Assembly (NCBI RefSeq): GCF_027912415.1
Contig: NZ_CP115175.1
Span: 806,001 to 870,000, forward strand
Direction of reading: 5' to 3'
From: Homoserinibacter sp. YIM 151385
GTDB lineage: Bacteria; Actinomycetota; Actinomycetes; Actinomycetales; Microbacteriaceae
DNA: 64,000 bases
A model generated the notes under the pieces. It was not told the origin of the DNA. It saw only the letters and a list, made by a program, of their open reading frames with translations, and searched no databases. Shown here piece by piece: positions 9,299 to 19,483 of the stretch; position 1 is the first letter of the stretch, and every line of letters begins with the position of its first letter. A program made the translations under genes and the position numbers.

Positions 9299-10494
9299 TT
9301 CAGGAAGTCGGGGATGTCGAGGTCGTCGTCGTCATCGAACTCGCGGTCGATGGGCGCCGCGGCCGGGGCCTCCGAGGCGGGGGCGTTCCAGGCGGCGGGC
9401 GCGGCGTCGACGGGCGAGGGGGCCGAGCCGACGCTGCCGGGCAGGCCGGCGCCCGCGGCGAGGCCGCCCGCGCCGACCGCCGCGGGGACGCCCGCGTCGA
9501 CGTAGCTCGCGCGGCGCTCCTGCACGGCCGCGGGCTTCGCGATCGGCTCGCCGCCGTCGAAGCCGGCCGCGATGACCGTCACCCGGACCTCGTCGCCGAG
9601 GGTGTCGTCGATGACCGCGCCGAAGATGATGTTCGCCTCGGGGTGGACGGCCTCCTGCACGAGGCGCGCGGCGTCGTTGATCTCGAAGATGCCGAGGTTG
9701 GAGCCGCCCTGGATCGAGAGGAGCACGCCGTGCGCGCCGTCGATGGAGGCCTCGAGCAGCGGGCTCGCGACGGCGAGCTCGGCGGCCTTGATGGCCCGGT
9801 CGGCGCCGCGGCTCGAGCCGATGCCCATGAGCGCGGAGCCCGCGCCCTGCATGACGGACTTGACGTCCGCGAAGTCGAGGTTGATGAGGCCGGGGGTCGT
9901 GATGAGGTCGGTGATGCCCTGGACGCCCGCGAGGAGCACCTGGTCGGCCGTCTCGAAGGCCTCGATCATGGAGATGCCGCGGTCGCTGATCTCGAGGAGG
10001 CGGTCGTTGGGGACGACGATGAGGGTGTCGACCTCGTCCTTGAGCGCGGCGACGCCCTGCTCGGCCTGCTGCTGGCGGCGCTTGCCCTCGAAGCCGAAGG
10101 GCTTCGTGACGACGCCGATCGTGAGGGCGCCGATGGACTTCGCGACGCGCGCGACGACGGGCGCGCCGCCCGTGCCGGTGCCGCCGCCCTCGCCCGCCGT
10201 GACGAAGACCATGTCGGCGCCCGCGAGCGCCTCCTCGATCTCCTCGGCGTGGTCCTCGGCGGCGCGTCGGCCGACCTCGGGGTCGGCGCCGGCGCCGAGG
10301 CCGCGGGTCAGCTCGCGGCCGACGTCGAGCTTGACGTCGGCGTCGCTCATGAGCAGCGCCTGGGCGTCGGTGTTGATCGCGATGAACTCGACACCGCGGA
10401 GGCCGAGCTCGATCATGCGGTTGACGGCGTTGACGCCGCCGCCGCCCACGCCGACGACCTTGATCACGGCGAGGTAGTTCTGGTTCGAAGTCAC
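9295..10494 (-). CDS. ftsZ: Cell division protein FtsZ
   Basis: The protein has 399 residues. It has the GTP-binding [13 protein letters not shown] segment, the tubulin signature [14 protein letters not shown], the synergy loop region after [15 protein letters not shown], an Ala/Pro-rich linker, and the conserved C-terminal peptide [10 protein letters not shown] that binds SepF. The start is GTG 10494, preceded by AAGGGG; an upstream in-frame TTG at 10515 lies inside the probable operator and is disfavoured. The 146-bp gap to ftsQ carries a 19-bp dyad and a GTGTCGCG element shared with other genes here, so ftsZ has its own regulated promoter. Confidence 0.98.
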   Translation of the reverse strand: MTSNQNYLAVIKVVGVGGGGVNAVNRMIELGLRGVEFIAINTDAQALLMSDADVKLDVGRELTRGLGAGADPEVGRRAAEDHAEEIEEALAGADMVFVTAGEGGGTGTGGAPVVARVAKSIGALTIGVVTKPFGFEGKRRQQQAEQGVAALKDEVDTLIVVPNDRLLEISDRGISMIEAFETADQVLLAGVQGITDLITTPGLINLDFADVKSVMQGAGSALMGIGSSRGADRAIKAAELAVASPLLEASIDGAHGVLLSIQGGSNLGIFEINDAARLVQEAVHPEANIIFGAVIDDTLGDEVRVTVIAAGFDGGEPIAKPAAVQERRASYVDAGVPAAVGAGGLAAGAGLPGSVGSAPSPVDAAPAAWNAPASEAPAAAPIDREFDDDDDLDIPDFLK

Positions 10495-10513
10495 GTCCGG
10501 CCCCTTCGAGTTC

Positions 10514-10536
10514 AACCTTCAACCTCTACTTGAGGT
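10514..10536 (-). promoter_or_regulatory. Candidate FtsR-type operator before ftsZ
   Basis: On the plus strand CTTCAA (10517-10522), seven bases and TTGAGG (10530-10535) form a 19-bp near-perfect dyad, flanked by ACC and T. The same layout with perfect arms occurs before the MerR gene at 42602. MerR regulators bind such dyads, and the MerR protein FtsR is known to activate ftsZ in Corynebacterium glutamicum; an FtsR-like gene lies at 42737-43438. That FtsR binds here is inference from these facts. Confidence 0.55.
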
Positions 10537-10608
10537 TTGAAGTTTTCCTCAATACTCTGAATGTGGCTTCACGGTACGTCGCGCGGTCGGGCGCCCCCCG
10601 GACCGAGC

Positions 10609-10631
10609 CCGCGTGTCGCGGGAAATAACGA
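10609..10631 (-). promoter_or_regulatory. Candidate WhiA/WhiB-type GACAC element upstream of ftsZ
   Basis: The plus strand reads CGTGTCGCGGGAAAT here, i.e. ATTTCCCGCGACACG toward ftsZ, 119 bases before its start codon. Near-copies lie before the MerR gene (42707-42721) and mraZ (25093-25105). GACAC is the core recognised by WhiA, which with WhiB-like proteins controls ftsZ in Streptomyces and Corynebacterium. The match to a 5-base core alone is weak; the longer identity across three division-related promoters is what supports it. Confidence 0.45.
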
Positions 10632-10640
10632 TCCGTCAGC

Positions 10641-11747
10641 TCAGCGCCGAGCCCGGAAGACCGCGCTCCCGGGCGCCGAGACGTCGTACTCGCCGGGGCG
10701 CGAGGCGTTCGCGCGGATGAGGCGCACGAGCACCTCCGACTTGTGCGAGGAGCGCTCCGCACTCCCCCACACGACGGTGCGACCGCCCGTCATCGTGAAG
10801 CTCACGTCGTCCGGCGTCGTCGCCGTCACGGTCCGCACGTTCTCGCGCCGCTCGGGCGGCATCGCGAGGAGCACCTCGGCGATCGCCCGGAACGCGGGCG
10901 AGTCGGTCCCGTCGTCCGGCACCCGGACGACCGGGATGCCGGCGGGCCGGCGCTCGAGCGTGTCGACCACGACACCCGCCGGGTCGATGAGCTCGACGCC
11001 GCCGTCGATCCGCACCGCGCCGATGGGCGTCCGCTCGACGACGTGGATGATCATCGTCCCCGGCGGCACGAGCTCCGTCGCGTAGCTCTCGATCAGCCGG
11101 TACTCGCCCAGCGCCGCGCGGATGCGGCTCTCGTCGAGCAGCGCCAGCGGCGTGCCGAGCTGATCGGAGACGGCGCGCTCGAGCTCGCCGGCATCCAGCC
11201 GCGAGGCGCCCTCGACCGTGATCGTGCGCAGCGCCAGCAGCGGCGAGAAGACGGCGACCGCGATCAGCCCGCCGAAGACCACGAGGATCCCGGCCGCCGT
11301 GATCCAGGCGATCCGCCTCGTCCGCGCCCGCCGGGTGAAGCGGCGCAGCTCGGAGCGCTCGGCGCGGCGTCGGGCGCGCACGGCTCGACGGAGCTCGGCG
11401 CGCGCCTCGCGGGCGGAAGCCGGGGCCGACCGTGTCGCGGGCTCCGCGGACTCCCGCGCCGGAGTCGCCCCGGCCGTCGCGGACGGACCCGCCTCGTCCG
11501 ACGACCCCGCCTGGTCCGACGGCCCCGCGGTCCCGGGTCCGACGATCGCGATCGGCTCCGTCGTCGGCTCCCCGGCCTCCGCGCTCCCGGCCGCCTCCGC
11601 CGCGCCCGCATCCCGATCCCGCTGCGAGCGGGAGCGCCAGACGCGCTCCGCCTGCTCGCGGAGCCCGCTCCCCCGTCCCAGCGCGGGCCGCGCCGGCTTC
11701 TCGGGCGGTGCCGGCGCCGGCCGGTCGAACCCCTCGGGCCGCTTCAC
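10641..11747 (-). CDS. ftsQ: Cell division protein FtsQ
   Basis: The protein has 368 residues. A long low-complexity cytoplasmic tail rich in Ala, Glu and Arg (about 1-145) precedes a single membrane segment (IAWITAAGILVVFGGLIAVA), the POTRA domain (LRTITVEGASRLDAGELERA and following) and the FtsQ beta domain. FtsQ links FtsL/FtsB to the divisome outside the membrane. The GTG start lies two bases after the murC stop. The cytoplasmic tail is longer than in E. coli, as often in actinobacteria. Confidence 0.92.
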   Translation of the reverse strand: MKRPEGFDRPAPAPPEKPARPALGRGSGLREQAERVWRSRSQRDRDAGAAEAAGSAEAGEPTTEPIAIVGPGTAGPSDQAGSSDEAGPSATAGATPARESAEPATRSAPASAREARAELRRAVRARRRAERSELRRFTRRARTRRIAWITAAGILVVFGGLIAVAVFSPLLALRTITVEGASRLDAGELERAVSDQLGTPLALLDESRIRAALGEYRLIESYATELVPPGTMIIHVVERTPIGAVRIDGGVELIDPAGVVVDTLERRPAGIPVVRVPDDGTDSPAFRAIAEVLLAMPPERRENVRTVTATTPDDVSFTMTGGRTVVWGSAERSSHKSEVLVRLIRANASRPGEYDVSAPGSAVFRARR

Positions 11748-11749
11748 GC

Positions 11750-13150
11750 TCAGCCCCGCGGCTCGTCGCCCAGGGCGTCCAGGATCTGCGGGATGATCCG
11801 GTACACGTCGCCGCAGCTCAGCGTCATGACGAGGTCGCCCTCGCGCGCCAGCTCGGCGACGCGATCGGCCGCCTCCTGCCAGTCCGGCCGGTAGGAGACG
11901 CGGTCGGCGTCCGCGAAGCGCTCGACGACGAGCGCGCCCGTGACGCCCTCGATGGGGTCCTCACGCGCGCCGAAGACGTCGAGCACGACCGTGTGGTCGG
12001 CGAGCTCCTCGTAGACGGCGGCGAACTCGCCCGCCATGTCGCGGGTGCGGCTGTACAGGTGCGGCTGGTGCACCGCGATGACGCGGCCCGCGCCGACCAC
12101 CGAGCGCGCCGTGCGGAGCGCCGCCTCCACCTCGGTGGGGTGGTGGGCGTAGTCGTCGTAGACGCGGACCCCGCGCACGGCGTCGTGGAGCTCGAAGCGG
12201 CGCCCCGTCCCGCCGAAGCCGGCGAGCGCATCCATCGACTCCGCGAGCCCGTAGCCGAGGCCCAGGAGCACCGCGACGACGCCCGTCGCGTTGACGCCGT
12301 TGTGCTCGCCCGGGACGCCGAGCACGGTGCGGTGCTCCTCGCCCTGCCAGCCGAGGGTCAGCCGGATCGTGTCGCCGGCCTCGATCGCGAGGATGCGGAG
12401 CTCGGCGTGCTCGGCGCGGCCGAAGCGGATGATCCGGGGGCCCGTGAGCGCGTCGGCGACGGCGGCGGCGCCCGGGTCGTCGGCCGAGATCGCGACGAGC
12501 TCGGAGGCGCGGCCCGCGAAGTCGATGAAGGCCTGCTGGAAGGCCTCGCGCGAGCCGTAGTGGTCGAGGTGGTCGGCGTCGACGTTCGTCACGAGCGCCA
12601 CCGCGGTGTCGTAGAGGAGGAAGCTGCCGTCCGACTCGTCCGCCTCGACGACGAACAGCTCGCCCGCACCGTGGGCGCTCGAGACGCCCAGGTTCTGGAT
12701 GACGCCGCCGTTGACGAAGCTCGGGTCCGCGTCGAGCGCGCGCAGCGCCGTCACGAGCATCCCCGTCGAGGTCGACTTGCCGTGCGCGCCCGCGACCGAG
12801 ACGAGCCGGCGCCGGGAGATGAGCCAGGCGAGCGCCTGCGAGCGGTGGAGGACCGGGAGGCCGCGCTCGAGCGCGAGCTGGTACTCGGGGTTGTCCTGCC
12901 AGAGGGCGCCGGTCACGACGAGCGTGTCGGCGACGCCGACGTTCTCGGCCGCGTGGCCGATCGCGATCCGGGCGCCGAGCGCGCGCAGCTCGCGGACGGC
13001 GTCCGTCTCGCGGAGATCGGAGCCCGTGACCGTGTGGCCGGACTCCAGGAACTGGCGCGCGATGCCGCTCATGCCGGAGCCGCCGATGCCGACGAAGTGG
13101 AGGCGGCCGAGCTCCTCGGGGAGCTGGAGCGAGAGGTCCGGCTTGATCAT
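11750..13150 (-). CDS. murC: UDP-N-acetylmuramate--L-alanine ligase
   Basis: The protein has 466 residues. It adds L-Ala to UDP-MurNAc, the first step of stem-peptide synthesis in the cytoplasm. Visible motifs are the UDP-binding [14 protein letters not shown], the ATP loop GAHGKSTST, the central [10 protein letters not shown] and HLDHYG, and [11 protein letters not shown] in the C-terminal domain. The ATG is five bases after the murG stop with GGGG in between. In the chain murG-murC-ftsQ. Confidence 0.97.
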   Translation of the reverse strand: MIKPDLSLQLPEELGRLHFVGIGGSGMSGIARQFLESGHTVTGSDLRETDAVRELRALGARIAIGHAAENVGVADTLVVTGALWQDNPEYQLALERGLPVLHRSQALAWLISRRRLVSVAGAHGKSTSTGMLVTALRALDADPSFVNGGVIQNLGVSSAHGAGELFVVEADESDGSFLLYDTAVALVTNVDADHLDHYGSREAFQQAFIDFAGRASELVAISADDPGAAAVADALTGPRIIRFGRAEHAELRILAIEAGDTIRLTLGWQGEEHRTVLGVPGEHNGVNATGVVAVLLGLGYGLAESMDALAGFGGTGRRFELHDAVRGVRVYDDYAHHPTEVEAALRTARSVVGAGRVIAVHQPHLYSRTRDMAGEFAAVYEELADHTVVLDVFGAREDPIEGVTGALVVERFADADRVSYRPDWQEAADRVAELAREGDLVMTLSCGDVYRIIPQILDALGDEPRG

Positions 13151-13155
13151 CGCCC

Positions 13156-14250
13156 CTACCCTACGGTCCCGGCGCCCGCGCCGCCGACCGCCTCGAGGAG
13201 CAGGTCGACCATGCGGTCGGCGCCGTCGCGGCGGCCGACGCCGACCATGCGCGCGGCCATCTCCGCGACCGAGGCGCGGTCCTCGAGCAGGGCCACGAGG
13301 GAGGTCTGCGCCCACTCCGGCGTGAACTCCGCGTCGGAGACGAGGATGGCGCCGCCCGCGTGGACCGCCTCCCGGGCGTTCACGCGCTGCTCGCCGTTGC
13401 CGACCGGGTACGGGATGTAGACGGCGGGGATGCCGAGCGCCGCGAGCTCGCTCGCGGTCGTCGCCCCCGCGCGCGAGACCGCGAGGTCGGCGATCGAGAG
13501 GGCGAGCTCCATGCGGTCGCAGTACGCGAGGAGGCGGTAGCCGGCGAGTCCGGGATCGGCGAGCGCGTCCCGCTCCCCGGCGATGTGGAGCACCTGCCAG
13601 CCCGTGCCGAGGAGCGCGGGGATCGCGGCCGCGAGCGTGCGGTTGATGCTGCGCGCGCCCGTCGAGCCACCCGTGACGAGCAGGGTCGGCTTGAGCGGGT
13701 CGAGCTCGAAGATGTCGAAGGCCGCGGCGCGGGCCGCCGCGAGGTCGAGGCGCTCGATCTCACGCCGCAGCGGCATCCCCACGACCCGCGCGCCGCGGAG
13801 GCGGGTGCCCGCGAAGGCGACGCCGACATGGTCCGTCAGGCGCGCGCCGAGGCGGTTCGCGAGCCCCGGCCTCGCGTTCTGCTCATGGATCGCGATCGGC
13901 GTGCCGAGGCGGCGCGCGGCAAGGTACGCCGGGGCCGAGGCGTAGCCGCCGAAGCCCACCACGGCATCCACCGCGTGCTCCTCCATGAGGGAGGCCGTGC
14001 GGTCGATCGAGGCGCGGATGGCGCCCGGGAAGCGCAGGGCCGCGGCACCGGGACGCCGCGGGAAGGGCAGCCGCGGGATCGTGAGCAGCTCGTAGCCGCG
14101 CGCCGGGACGAGGCGGGCCTCGAGACCCTCGGCGGTGCCGAGCACGAGCACGCGGGCGTCGCGCTCGCGCTCGCGGAGGCGGTCGGCCGTCGCGAGGAGC
14201 GGGTTCACGTGACCGGCGGTGCCGCCGCCGGCGAAGAGGTAGGTCGTCAC
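13156..14250 (-). CDS. murG: UDP-GlcNAc:undecaprenyl-PP-MurNAc-pentapeptide GlcNAc transferase
   Basis: The protein has 364 residues. It converts lipid I to lipid II on the inner face of the membrane. The N-terminal [15 protein letters not shown] glycine loop, [13 protein letters not shown], and the donor-binding [12 protein letters not shown] and [17 protein letters not shown] motifs are clear. The GTG start overlaps the ftsW stop by four bases (GTGA), so the flippase/polymerase gene and the lipid II synthase are translated together. Confidence 0.97.
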   Translation of the reverse strand: MTTYLFAGGGTAGHVNPLLATADRLRERERDARVLVLGTAEGLEARLVPARGYELLTIPRLPFPRRPGAAALRFPGAIRASIDRTASLMEEHAVDAVVGFGGYASAPAYLAARRLGTPIAIHEQNARPGLANRLGARLTDHVGVAFAGTRLRGARVVGMPLRREIERLDLAAARAAAFDIFELDPLKPTLLVTGGSTGARSINRTLAAAIPALLGTGWQVLHIAGERDALADPGLAGYRLLAYCDRMELALSIADLAVSRAGATTASELAALGIPAVYIPYPVGNGEQRVNAREAVHAGGAILVSDAEFTPEWAQTSLVALLEDRASVAEMAARMVGVGRRDGADRMVDLLLEAVGGAGAGTVG

Positions 14251-15464
14251 GAGGCGGCGGGCTCCGGGTCGGTGCGGCGTCGGGCGAAGGAGAGGACGAC
14301 GCCGACGGCCGCGAGGGTCGTCACGAGCGCCGAGCCGCCCGAGGAGATGAGCGGGAGCGGGACGCCGAGCACGGGGAGGAGGCCGAGCACCACCGCGATG
14401 TTCACGAAGGCCTGCCCGACGATCCAGACCATGGCCGTGCCGGTCGCGATCTTCGCGAAGCGGTCGTGCGACATCCGCGCGATGCGGACGAAGGAGACCG
14501 CCATGATGCCGAAGAGCACGAGCACGACGACGGCCCCCACGAAGCCGAGCTCCTCGCCGATGACGGCGAAGATGAAGTCGTTGTCGGCGGCGGGCAGCCA
14601 CGACCACTTCGAGGTCGAGTTGCCGAGGCCGACGCCGAAGGGGCCGCCCGAGGCGAGCGCCCACCAGCCGTGGAGCGTCTGCCAGCAGTAGCGGTCGTAG
14701 TCGGCGTCGTTCACGCAGCCGGAGAGCCAGGCCTCGATGCGCTCGCGCCGGTTGCCCTCGCTGACCGCGACGAAGAGGAAGCCGACGACGCCGATGATCG
14801 CCGTGCCCGCGGCGATGATGCGGAGGCGGACCGCGCCGAAGAAGAGCGCGCCGAGCACCATGAGCAGCATGATCGAGGCGGTGCCGAGGTCGCCGCCGAC
14901 GAGGACGAAGCCGATCGCGGCACCCGCGACGGGGCCGATCGGGATGAGCACGTGCTTCCACTGGTGCAGCAGCGCGCTCTTCGAGGTGATGACGGCCGCC
15001 ATCCAGATCACGAGCGCGAGCTTCACGAACTCGGAGGGCTGCAGCGAGAAGCCCGCGATGCGGATCCAGTTGTTGTTGCCGCCCGTGCCCCACCCGATGC
15101 CCGGGACGAAGACGAGGAGCTGGAGGCCGACCGCGCCGATGAGGAGCCGCCAGCCCCAGCGCCGCCAGAAGGTCGCGGGCATCCGCGCCGCGATGAGCAT
15201 GATCGGGATGCCGATCGCGGCGAAGAGCGCCTGTCGGGCGAAGTCGCCGAAGAAGTCGCCCTCGTTGTTGAGGCTCGAGGTCACCGAGGAGGAGGAGAGC
15301 ACCATGACGAGGCCGAAGGCGACGAGGAACAGCGTCGTGCCGAGGAGCCAGAAGTACTCGGGGGTCTCGGCCCCGAAGAGGCGCTTGACGACGACGACCG
15401 CGCCGCGGCCGCGCGGCGGCTCAGCCGGCCGATCCGCCGTCCTGGGGGGTCGCGTCGTCGTCAT
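14247..15464 (-). CDS. ftsW: SEDS peptidoglycan polymerase FtsW
   Basis: The protein has 405 residues and about ten membrane segments. The SEDS family motifs WIRIAGFSLQPSEFVKLAL, LVGGDLGTASIML, FIFAVIGEELGFVGA and the C-terminal GVPLPLISSGGSALVTTL are present. FtsW polymerises glycan strands at the septum together with FtsI. The start is ATG 15464 with GGGAGGAG upstream; it overlaps the end of murD by 44 bases. The large extracellular loop contains three Cys (SGCVNDADYDRYCW), of unknown meaning. Confidence 0.95.
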   Translation of the reverse strand: MTTTRPPRTADRPAEPPRGRGAVVVVKRLFGAETPEYFWLLGTTLFLVAFGLVMVLSSSSVTSSLNNEGDFFGDFARQALFAAIGIPIMLIAARMPATFWRRWGWRLLIGAVGLQLLVFVPGIGWGTGGNNNWIRIAGFSLQPSEFVKLALVIWMAAVITSKSALLHQWKHVLIPIGPVAGAAIGFVLVGGDLGTASIMLLMVLGALFFGAVRLRIIAAGTAIIGVVGFLFVAVSEGNRRERIEAWLSGCVNDADYDRYCWQTLHGWWALASGGPFGVGLGNSTSKWSWLPAADNDFIFAVIGEELGFVGAVVVLVLFGIMAVSFVRIARMSHDRFAKIATGTAMVWIVGQAFVNIAVVLGLLPVLGVPLPLISSGGSALVTTLAAVGVVLSFARRRTDPEPAAS

Positions 15465-16959
15465 GCGATGCTCCTCCCGCCTGCGCCCGGACGGCCTCGG
15501 CGAAGCGCCGGCCGCGGTCTGCGTAGTCCTCGAACTGGTCCATGGATGCCGCCGAGGGCGCGAGCAGCACGACATCCCCCTCGCGGGCCATCTCGGCTGC
15601 CGCCCGCACGACCGCGGGCATCACCTGCTCAGTCTCCGTCGCATCCACCTCCACGACCGTCACGCCGGGCGCGTGTCGCGCGAACGCGGCGAGCACCGCG
15701 GTGCGATCGGCGCCGATCACGACGGCGCCGCGCAGGCGCTCCGCGTGCCGGCCGACGAGCGGCGCGACGTCGACGCCCTTGAGCAGGCCGCCGACGATCC
15801 AGACGACGCGCTCGTAGGACTGCAGGGCGGCGTGGGCGGCGTGCGGGTTCGTCGCCTTCGAGTCGTCGACCCAGCGGACGCCGCCGACCTCCGCGATCGT
15901 CTCGGTCCGGTGGCCGTCCATGCGGAAGGCGCGGATCGCCGCCCGGATCGCGGCCGGCTCGACGCCCGCGGCGCGCGCGAGCGCGGCGGCGGCGAGCACG
16001 TTCTGCACCGAGTGCGGCGCGCCGAGGCCCGACTCGCGGAGGTCGTCGAGCGTCGCCAGCTCGAGGGCGCTCGTGCGGCGCGCGTCGAGGAAGGCGCGGT
16101 CGGCGAGCAGGTCCTCGACGAGCCCGAGATCGCTCGGGCCGGGGATGTCGAGCCCGAAGCCGATCGCGCGGCAGCCCTCCTCGACCTCCGCCTCCTCGAC
16201 GAGATGCATGGTCGCCTCGTCCGCGCGGTTGTAGACGCAGGCGACGCGGGTGTGCTCGTAGACGCGGCCCTTCGCGGCGCGGTAGGCCTCGCGGCCCCCG
16301 TGCCAGGCGAGGTGGTCGTCGTCGATGTTGAGGACGACGCTCGCGAGCGCGCGCACCGCCCCGCCGTCCGCCGCGGCGCCGGGGCGGTTGATCCAGTGCA
16401 GCTGGTGGCTCGAGAGCTCGACGACGAGGGCGTCGAAGCCCTGCGGGTCGCGGATCGCGTCGAGGACGGGGATGCCGATGTTGCCGGCGGGGGCCGCGCG
16501 CAGCCCGCCCGCGACGAGCATGCTCGCGGTGAGCTGCGTCGTCGTCGTCTTGCCGTTCGTGCCGGTCACGCAGATCCAGTCGGCGGGCGCGCCCACCTTG
16601 TCGCGCAGGCGCCAGGCGAGCTCGACATCGCCCCAGACGGGCAGACCCCGGGAGGCGGCCCAGCTCGGGAGGGCGTGGCTCGGCGGGTAGCCGGGCGACA
16701 CGATGACGAGCTCCGGCTCGAAAGCGTCGAGCTCGGCGGGGACGAGGGCCTCGTCGGGCTGCTCGGCGAACCGCGCGCCGATGACCTCGAGCAGCTCGCG
16801 GTGCTGCCCGCGCGAGCGGTGCGCCGTCACGAGCACCTCGGCACCGAGCTCCACGAGGGTGTCGGCGGCGGCGAAGCCGGAGACGCCCAGGCCGAGGACG
16901 ACGACGCGGAGCCCGCGCCAGTCCGCGTGCCAGCTCGTCAGGGCGGAGAGATCCCGCAT
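15421..16959 (-). CDS. murD: UDP-N-acetylmuramoyl-L-alanine--D-glutamate ligase
   Basis: The protein has 512 residues, longer than the E. coli enzyme (about 440), partly through a hydrophilic C-terminal tail (GGASHDDDATPQDGGSAG) that overlaps the ftsW start. The N-terminal Rossmann domain reads RVVVLGLGVSGFAAADTL; the ATP loop is VTGTNGKTTTTQL; ELSSHQL and VDDSKATNPHAA are characteristic. It adds D-Glu to UDP-MurNAc-L-Ala. The ATG lies two bases after the mraY stop. Confidence 0.97.
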   Translation of the reverse strand: MRDLSALTSWHADWRGLRVVVLGLGVSGFAAADTLVELGAEVLVTAHRSRGQHRELLEVIGARFAEQPDEALVPAELDAFEPELVIVSPGYPPSHALPSWAASRGLPVWGDVELAWRLRDKVGAPADWICVTGTNGKTTTTQLTASMLVAGGLRAAPAGNIGIPVLDAIRDPQGFDALVVELSSHQLHWINRPGAAADGGAVRALASVVLNIDDDHLAWHGGREAYRAAKGRVYEHTRVACVYNRADEATMHLVEEAEVEEGCRAIGFGLDIPGPSDLGLVEDLLADRAFLDARRTSALELATLDDLRESGLGAPHSVQNVLAAAALARAAGVEPAAIRAAIRAFRMDGHRTETIAEVGGVRWVDDSKATNPHAAHAALQSYERVVWIVGGLLKGVDVAPLVGRHAERLRGAVVIGADRTAVLAAFARHAPGVTVVEVDATETEQVMPAVVRAAAEMAREGDVVLLAPSAASMDQFEDYADRGRRFAEAVRAQAGGASHDDDATPQDGGSAG

Positions 16960-16961
16960 GC

Positions 16962-18089
16962 TCAGCCGCTGATCCACTCGAGATAGAACAGGCCGACGCC
17001 CGAGGCGACGAAGAGGCCGGCGATGAGCCAGAAGCGGACGACGACCGTCACCTCCGCCCAGCCCTTGAGCTCGAAGTGGTGGTGCAGCGGGCTCATCAGG
17101 AAGATGCGCTTCCCCCTCGTGATCTTGAAGTAGGCGCGCTGCACGATGACCGAGCCCGTCACGATGAGGAACAGGCCGCCGATGAGGACGAGGAGGAGCT
17201 CGGTCCGGCTGAGGATCGCGAGCGCCGCGAGGGCGCCGCCGAGCCCGAGGGAGCCGGTGTCGCCCATGAAGATCTGCGCGGGGCTCGTGTTCCACCAGAG
17301 GAACCCGATGAGGCTGCCGGCGATCGCCGCCGCCGCGACCGCGAGGTCGAGCGGATCGCGCACGACGTAGCAGTTCTCGACGTTCTCGGGCAGCAGGTTC
17401 ACACCGCCGCACGCCTGGTTGAACTGCCAGAAGCCGATGAAGATGTAGGCCGAGATCGCGAAGATCGAGGCGCCCGAGGCGAGGCCGTCGAGGCCGTCCG
17501 CGACGTTGACGCCGTTCGAGGCGCTCACCACGATGATGTTCGTCCAGAGCACGAAGACGATGACCATCCCCGCGGTGCCGAAGATCGCGAGGTTGAGCCA
17601 CTCGATCTCGCGCACGGCCGAGAGGAAGACCGTGAAGCCGTTCGGGTGGTCCGGCCCGTAGCCGGCGGCGGTCAGGTCGTTCTCGTCCGGCGCCGTGAGG
17701 GCGAGGACGGCGAACACGGTGCCGACGATCACCTGCCCGGCGATCTTCGCCCAGCCGCCGAGGCCGAGGCTGCGCTGCTTGCGCGTCTTGAGGAAGTCGT
17801 CGACGAAGCCCACGATCCCGAGGCCCACCATGAGGCCCAGGACGAGCACCCCGACACGCGTCATCGGCTCGTCCGCGACGAGGTGCCCGACGACGTAGCC
17901 GAGGCAGGCGCCCAGGATGAAGACGATGCCGCCCATGGTGGGCGTGCCCTTCTTCGCGTGGTGGGTCTGCGGCCCGTCGTCGCGGATGAACTGGCCCCAG
18001 CCGATCCGGTTGAAGACCCGGATGAAGACGGGCGTCATGAACAGCGTGAAGAACAGGGCGAAGGCGCCGGCGATGAGGAGCGCGATCAT
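16962..18089 (-). CDS. mraY: Phospho-MurNAc-pentapeptide transferase
   Basis: The protein has 375 residues and ten membrane segments. It transfers phospho-MurNAc-pentapeptide to undecaprenyl phosphate, giving lipid I. The family motifs [44 protein letters not shown] and the cytoplasmic [15 protein letters not shown] are intact. The ATG overlaps the murF stop by four bases (ATGA). Confidence 0.97.
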   Translation of the reverse strand: MIALLIAGAFALFFTLFMTPVFIRVFNRIGWGQFIRDDGPQTHHAKKGTPTMGGIVFILGACLGYVVGHLVADEPMTRVGVLVLGLMVGLGIVGFVDDFLKTRKQRSLGLGGWAKIAGQVIVGTVFAVLALTAPDENDLTAAGYGPDHPNGFTVFLSAVREIEWLNLAIFGTAGMVIVFVLWTNIIVVSASNGVNVADGLDGLASGASIFAISAYIFIGFWQFNQACGGVNLLPENVENCYVVRDPLDLAVAAAAIAGSLIGFLWWNTSPAQIFMGDTGSLGLGGALAALAILSRTELLLVLIGGLFLIVTGSVIVQRAYFKITRGKRIFLMSPLHHHFELKGWAEVTVVVRFWLIAGLFVASGVGLFYLEWISG

Positions 18090-19483
18090 GCGGAGGCCTC
18101 CCCGAGGCGGTCGCCGAGGAAGCGCAGGCCCGCGGAGTTGGAGGACTTCACGAGCACGACATCACCGGAGCGGAGCAGACCACGCAGGACATCGTAGGCG
18201 GCATCCGCGTCCTCGACGAGGATCGACTCCCCGTCCCACGAGCCCTCGAGGCCCGCGGCGTTGTGGATGTGGCGGGCGCCGTGCCCGACGACGACGAGCT
18301 GGCGGATGTCGAGCCGCACCGCGAGCCGGCCGATCCGATCGTGCTCCTCATCCGCGACCTCCCCGAGCTCCGTCATCTCGCCGAGGACGGCGACCGTGCG
18401 CCGCTCCCCCGCGACCTGCGCGAGCGCCTTGACGGCCGCGGCCGTCGAATCCGGGCTCGCGTTGTAGGCGTCGTTGATGATCGTGACGCCGTCCGCGCGC
18501 TCGAGGACCTCCATGCGCCACCGCTCGGCACGCGCGACGCCCTCGAGCGCCGGGATGGCGCGCGCCAGCGGCACCCCGAGCTCGCGGGCGACCGCGAGGG
18601 CCGCGAGGGCGTTGTAGACGTGGTGCTCGCCGAGGATGCGCAGGCGGACCTCGTGCGACGCCTCGCCGATGCGGAGGCAGAAGGCCGTGCCCTCGGCGCT
18701 CGCGCGCACGTCCTCCGCGCGCACCTCCGCGTCCGGGCCGAGTCCGAAGCCGATGACGCGCGCGGCGGTGAGCTCGCGCATCGCGGCGACCCGCGGGTCG
18801 TCGAGGTTGAGGATCGCGGCGGCGGCCGCCGGGAGGGTCCGCACGATCTCCGACTTCGCCCGCTGGGTGACCTCGATGCCGCCGAACTCGCCCGCGTGGG
18901 CGAGTCCGACCTTGAGCACGACCGACACGTCGGGCGTCGCGATGTCGACGAGCCGGGCGATGTCGCCCTCGGAGCTCGCGCCCATCTCGACGACGAGGAA
19001 GCGCGTCTCGCGGTCGATCCGCAGCATCGAGATCGGGGCGCCGACGTGGTTGTTGAAGGAGCCGCGCGGGGCGATGGTGGGGCCTTCGGCCCCGAGGATC
19101 TCGCGGAGCAGGTTCTTCGTCGTCGTCTTGCCGTTCGAGCCCGTGATGCCGACGACCCGCAGCCCGCCGAGCGCGCGCACCTCGGCGACGACGTGGCGCG
19201 CGAGCGCCTGGAGCGCCGCGACGCCCGAGTCGACGACGACGACCGGCACGGGCAGCTCGAGCGGACGCTCCGCCACGACGAGCGCGGCGCCCGCCCGGGC
19301 GGCCTCCGCCGCGTAGTCGGCGCCGTCGAGGGCCTCGCCGCGGTAGGCGACGAAGATGGAGCCCGGCCCGACCTCCCGCGAGTCCGTCTCGACGGAGCCG
19401 TCCACGAGGAGCTCGGGGTCGGCCCCGGCGGAGAGCTCGCCGCCGACGACGCGCGCGAGCTCGCCCAGGCGCAGCGCGATCAC
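18086..19483 (-). CDS. murF: UDP-MurNAc-tripeptide--D-alanyl-D-alanine ligase
   Basis: The protein has 465 residues. Last cytoplasmic Mur ligase, adding D-Ala-D-Ala. The ATP loop is [41 protein letters not shown] and [15 protein letters not shown] are family motifs. The GTG start overlaps the murE stop by four bases. No ddl gene is linked in this window. Confidence 0.97.
   Translation of the reverse strand: MIALRLGELARVVGGELSAGADPELLVDGSVETDSREVGPGSIFVAYRGEALDGADYAAEAARAGAALVVAERPLELPVPVVVVDSGVAALQALARHVVAEVRALGGLRVVGITGSNGKTTTKNLLREILGAEGPTIAPRGSFNNHVGAPISMLRIDRETRFLVVEMGASSEGDIARLVDIATPDVSVVLKVGLAHAGEFGGIEVTQRAKSEIVRTLPAAAAAILNLDDPRVAAMRELTAARVIGFGLGPDAEVRAEDVRASAEGTAFCLRIGEASHEVRLRILGEHHVYNALAALAVARELGVPLARAIPALEGVARAERWRMEVLERADGVTIINDAYNASPDSTAAAVKALAQVAGERRTVAVLGEMTELGEVADEEHDRIGRLAVRLDIRQLVVVGHGARHIHNAAGLEGSWDGESILVEDADAAYDVLRGLLRSGDVVLVKSSNSAGLRFLGDRLGEASA

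Noticed and set aside
10495-10515. Longer FtsZ starting at TTG 10515
   Set aside because: It would have no ribosome-binding site, and its start would fall in the dyad operator; GTG 10494 has AAGGGG at normal distance.
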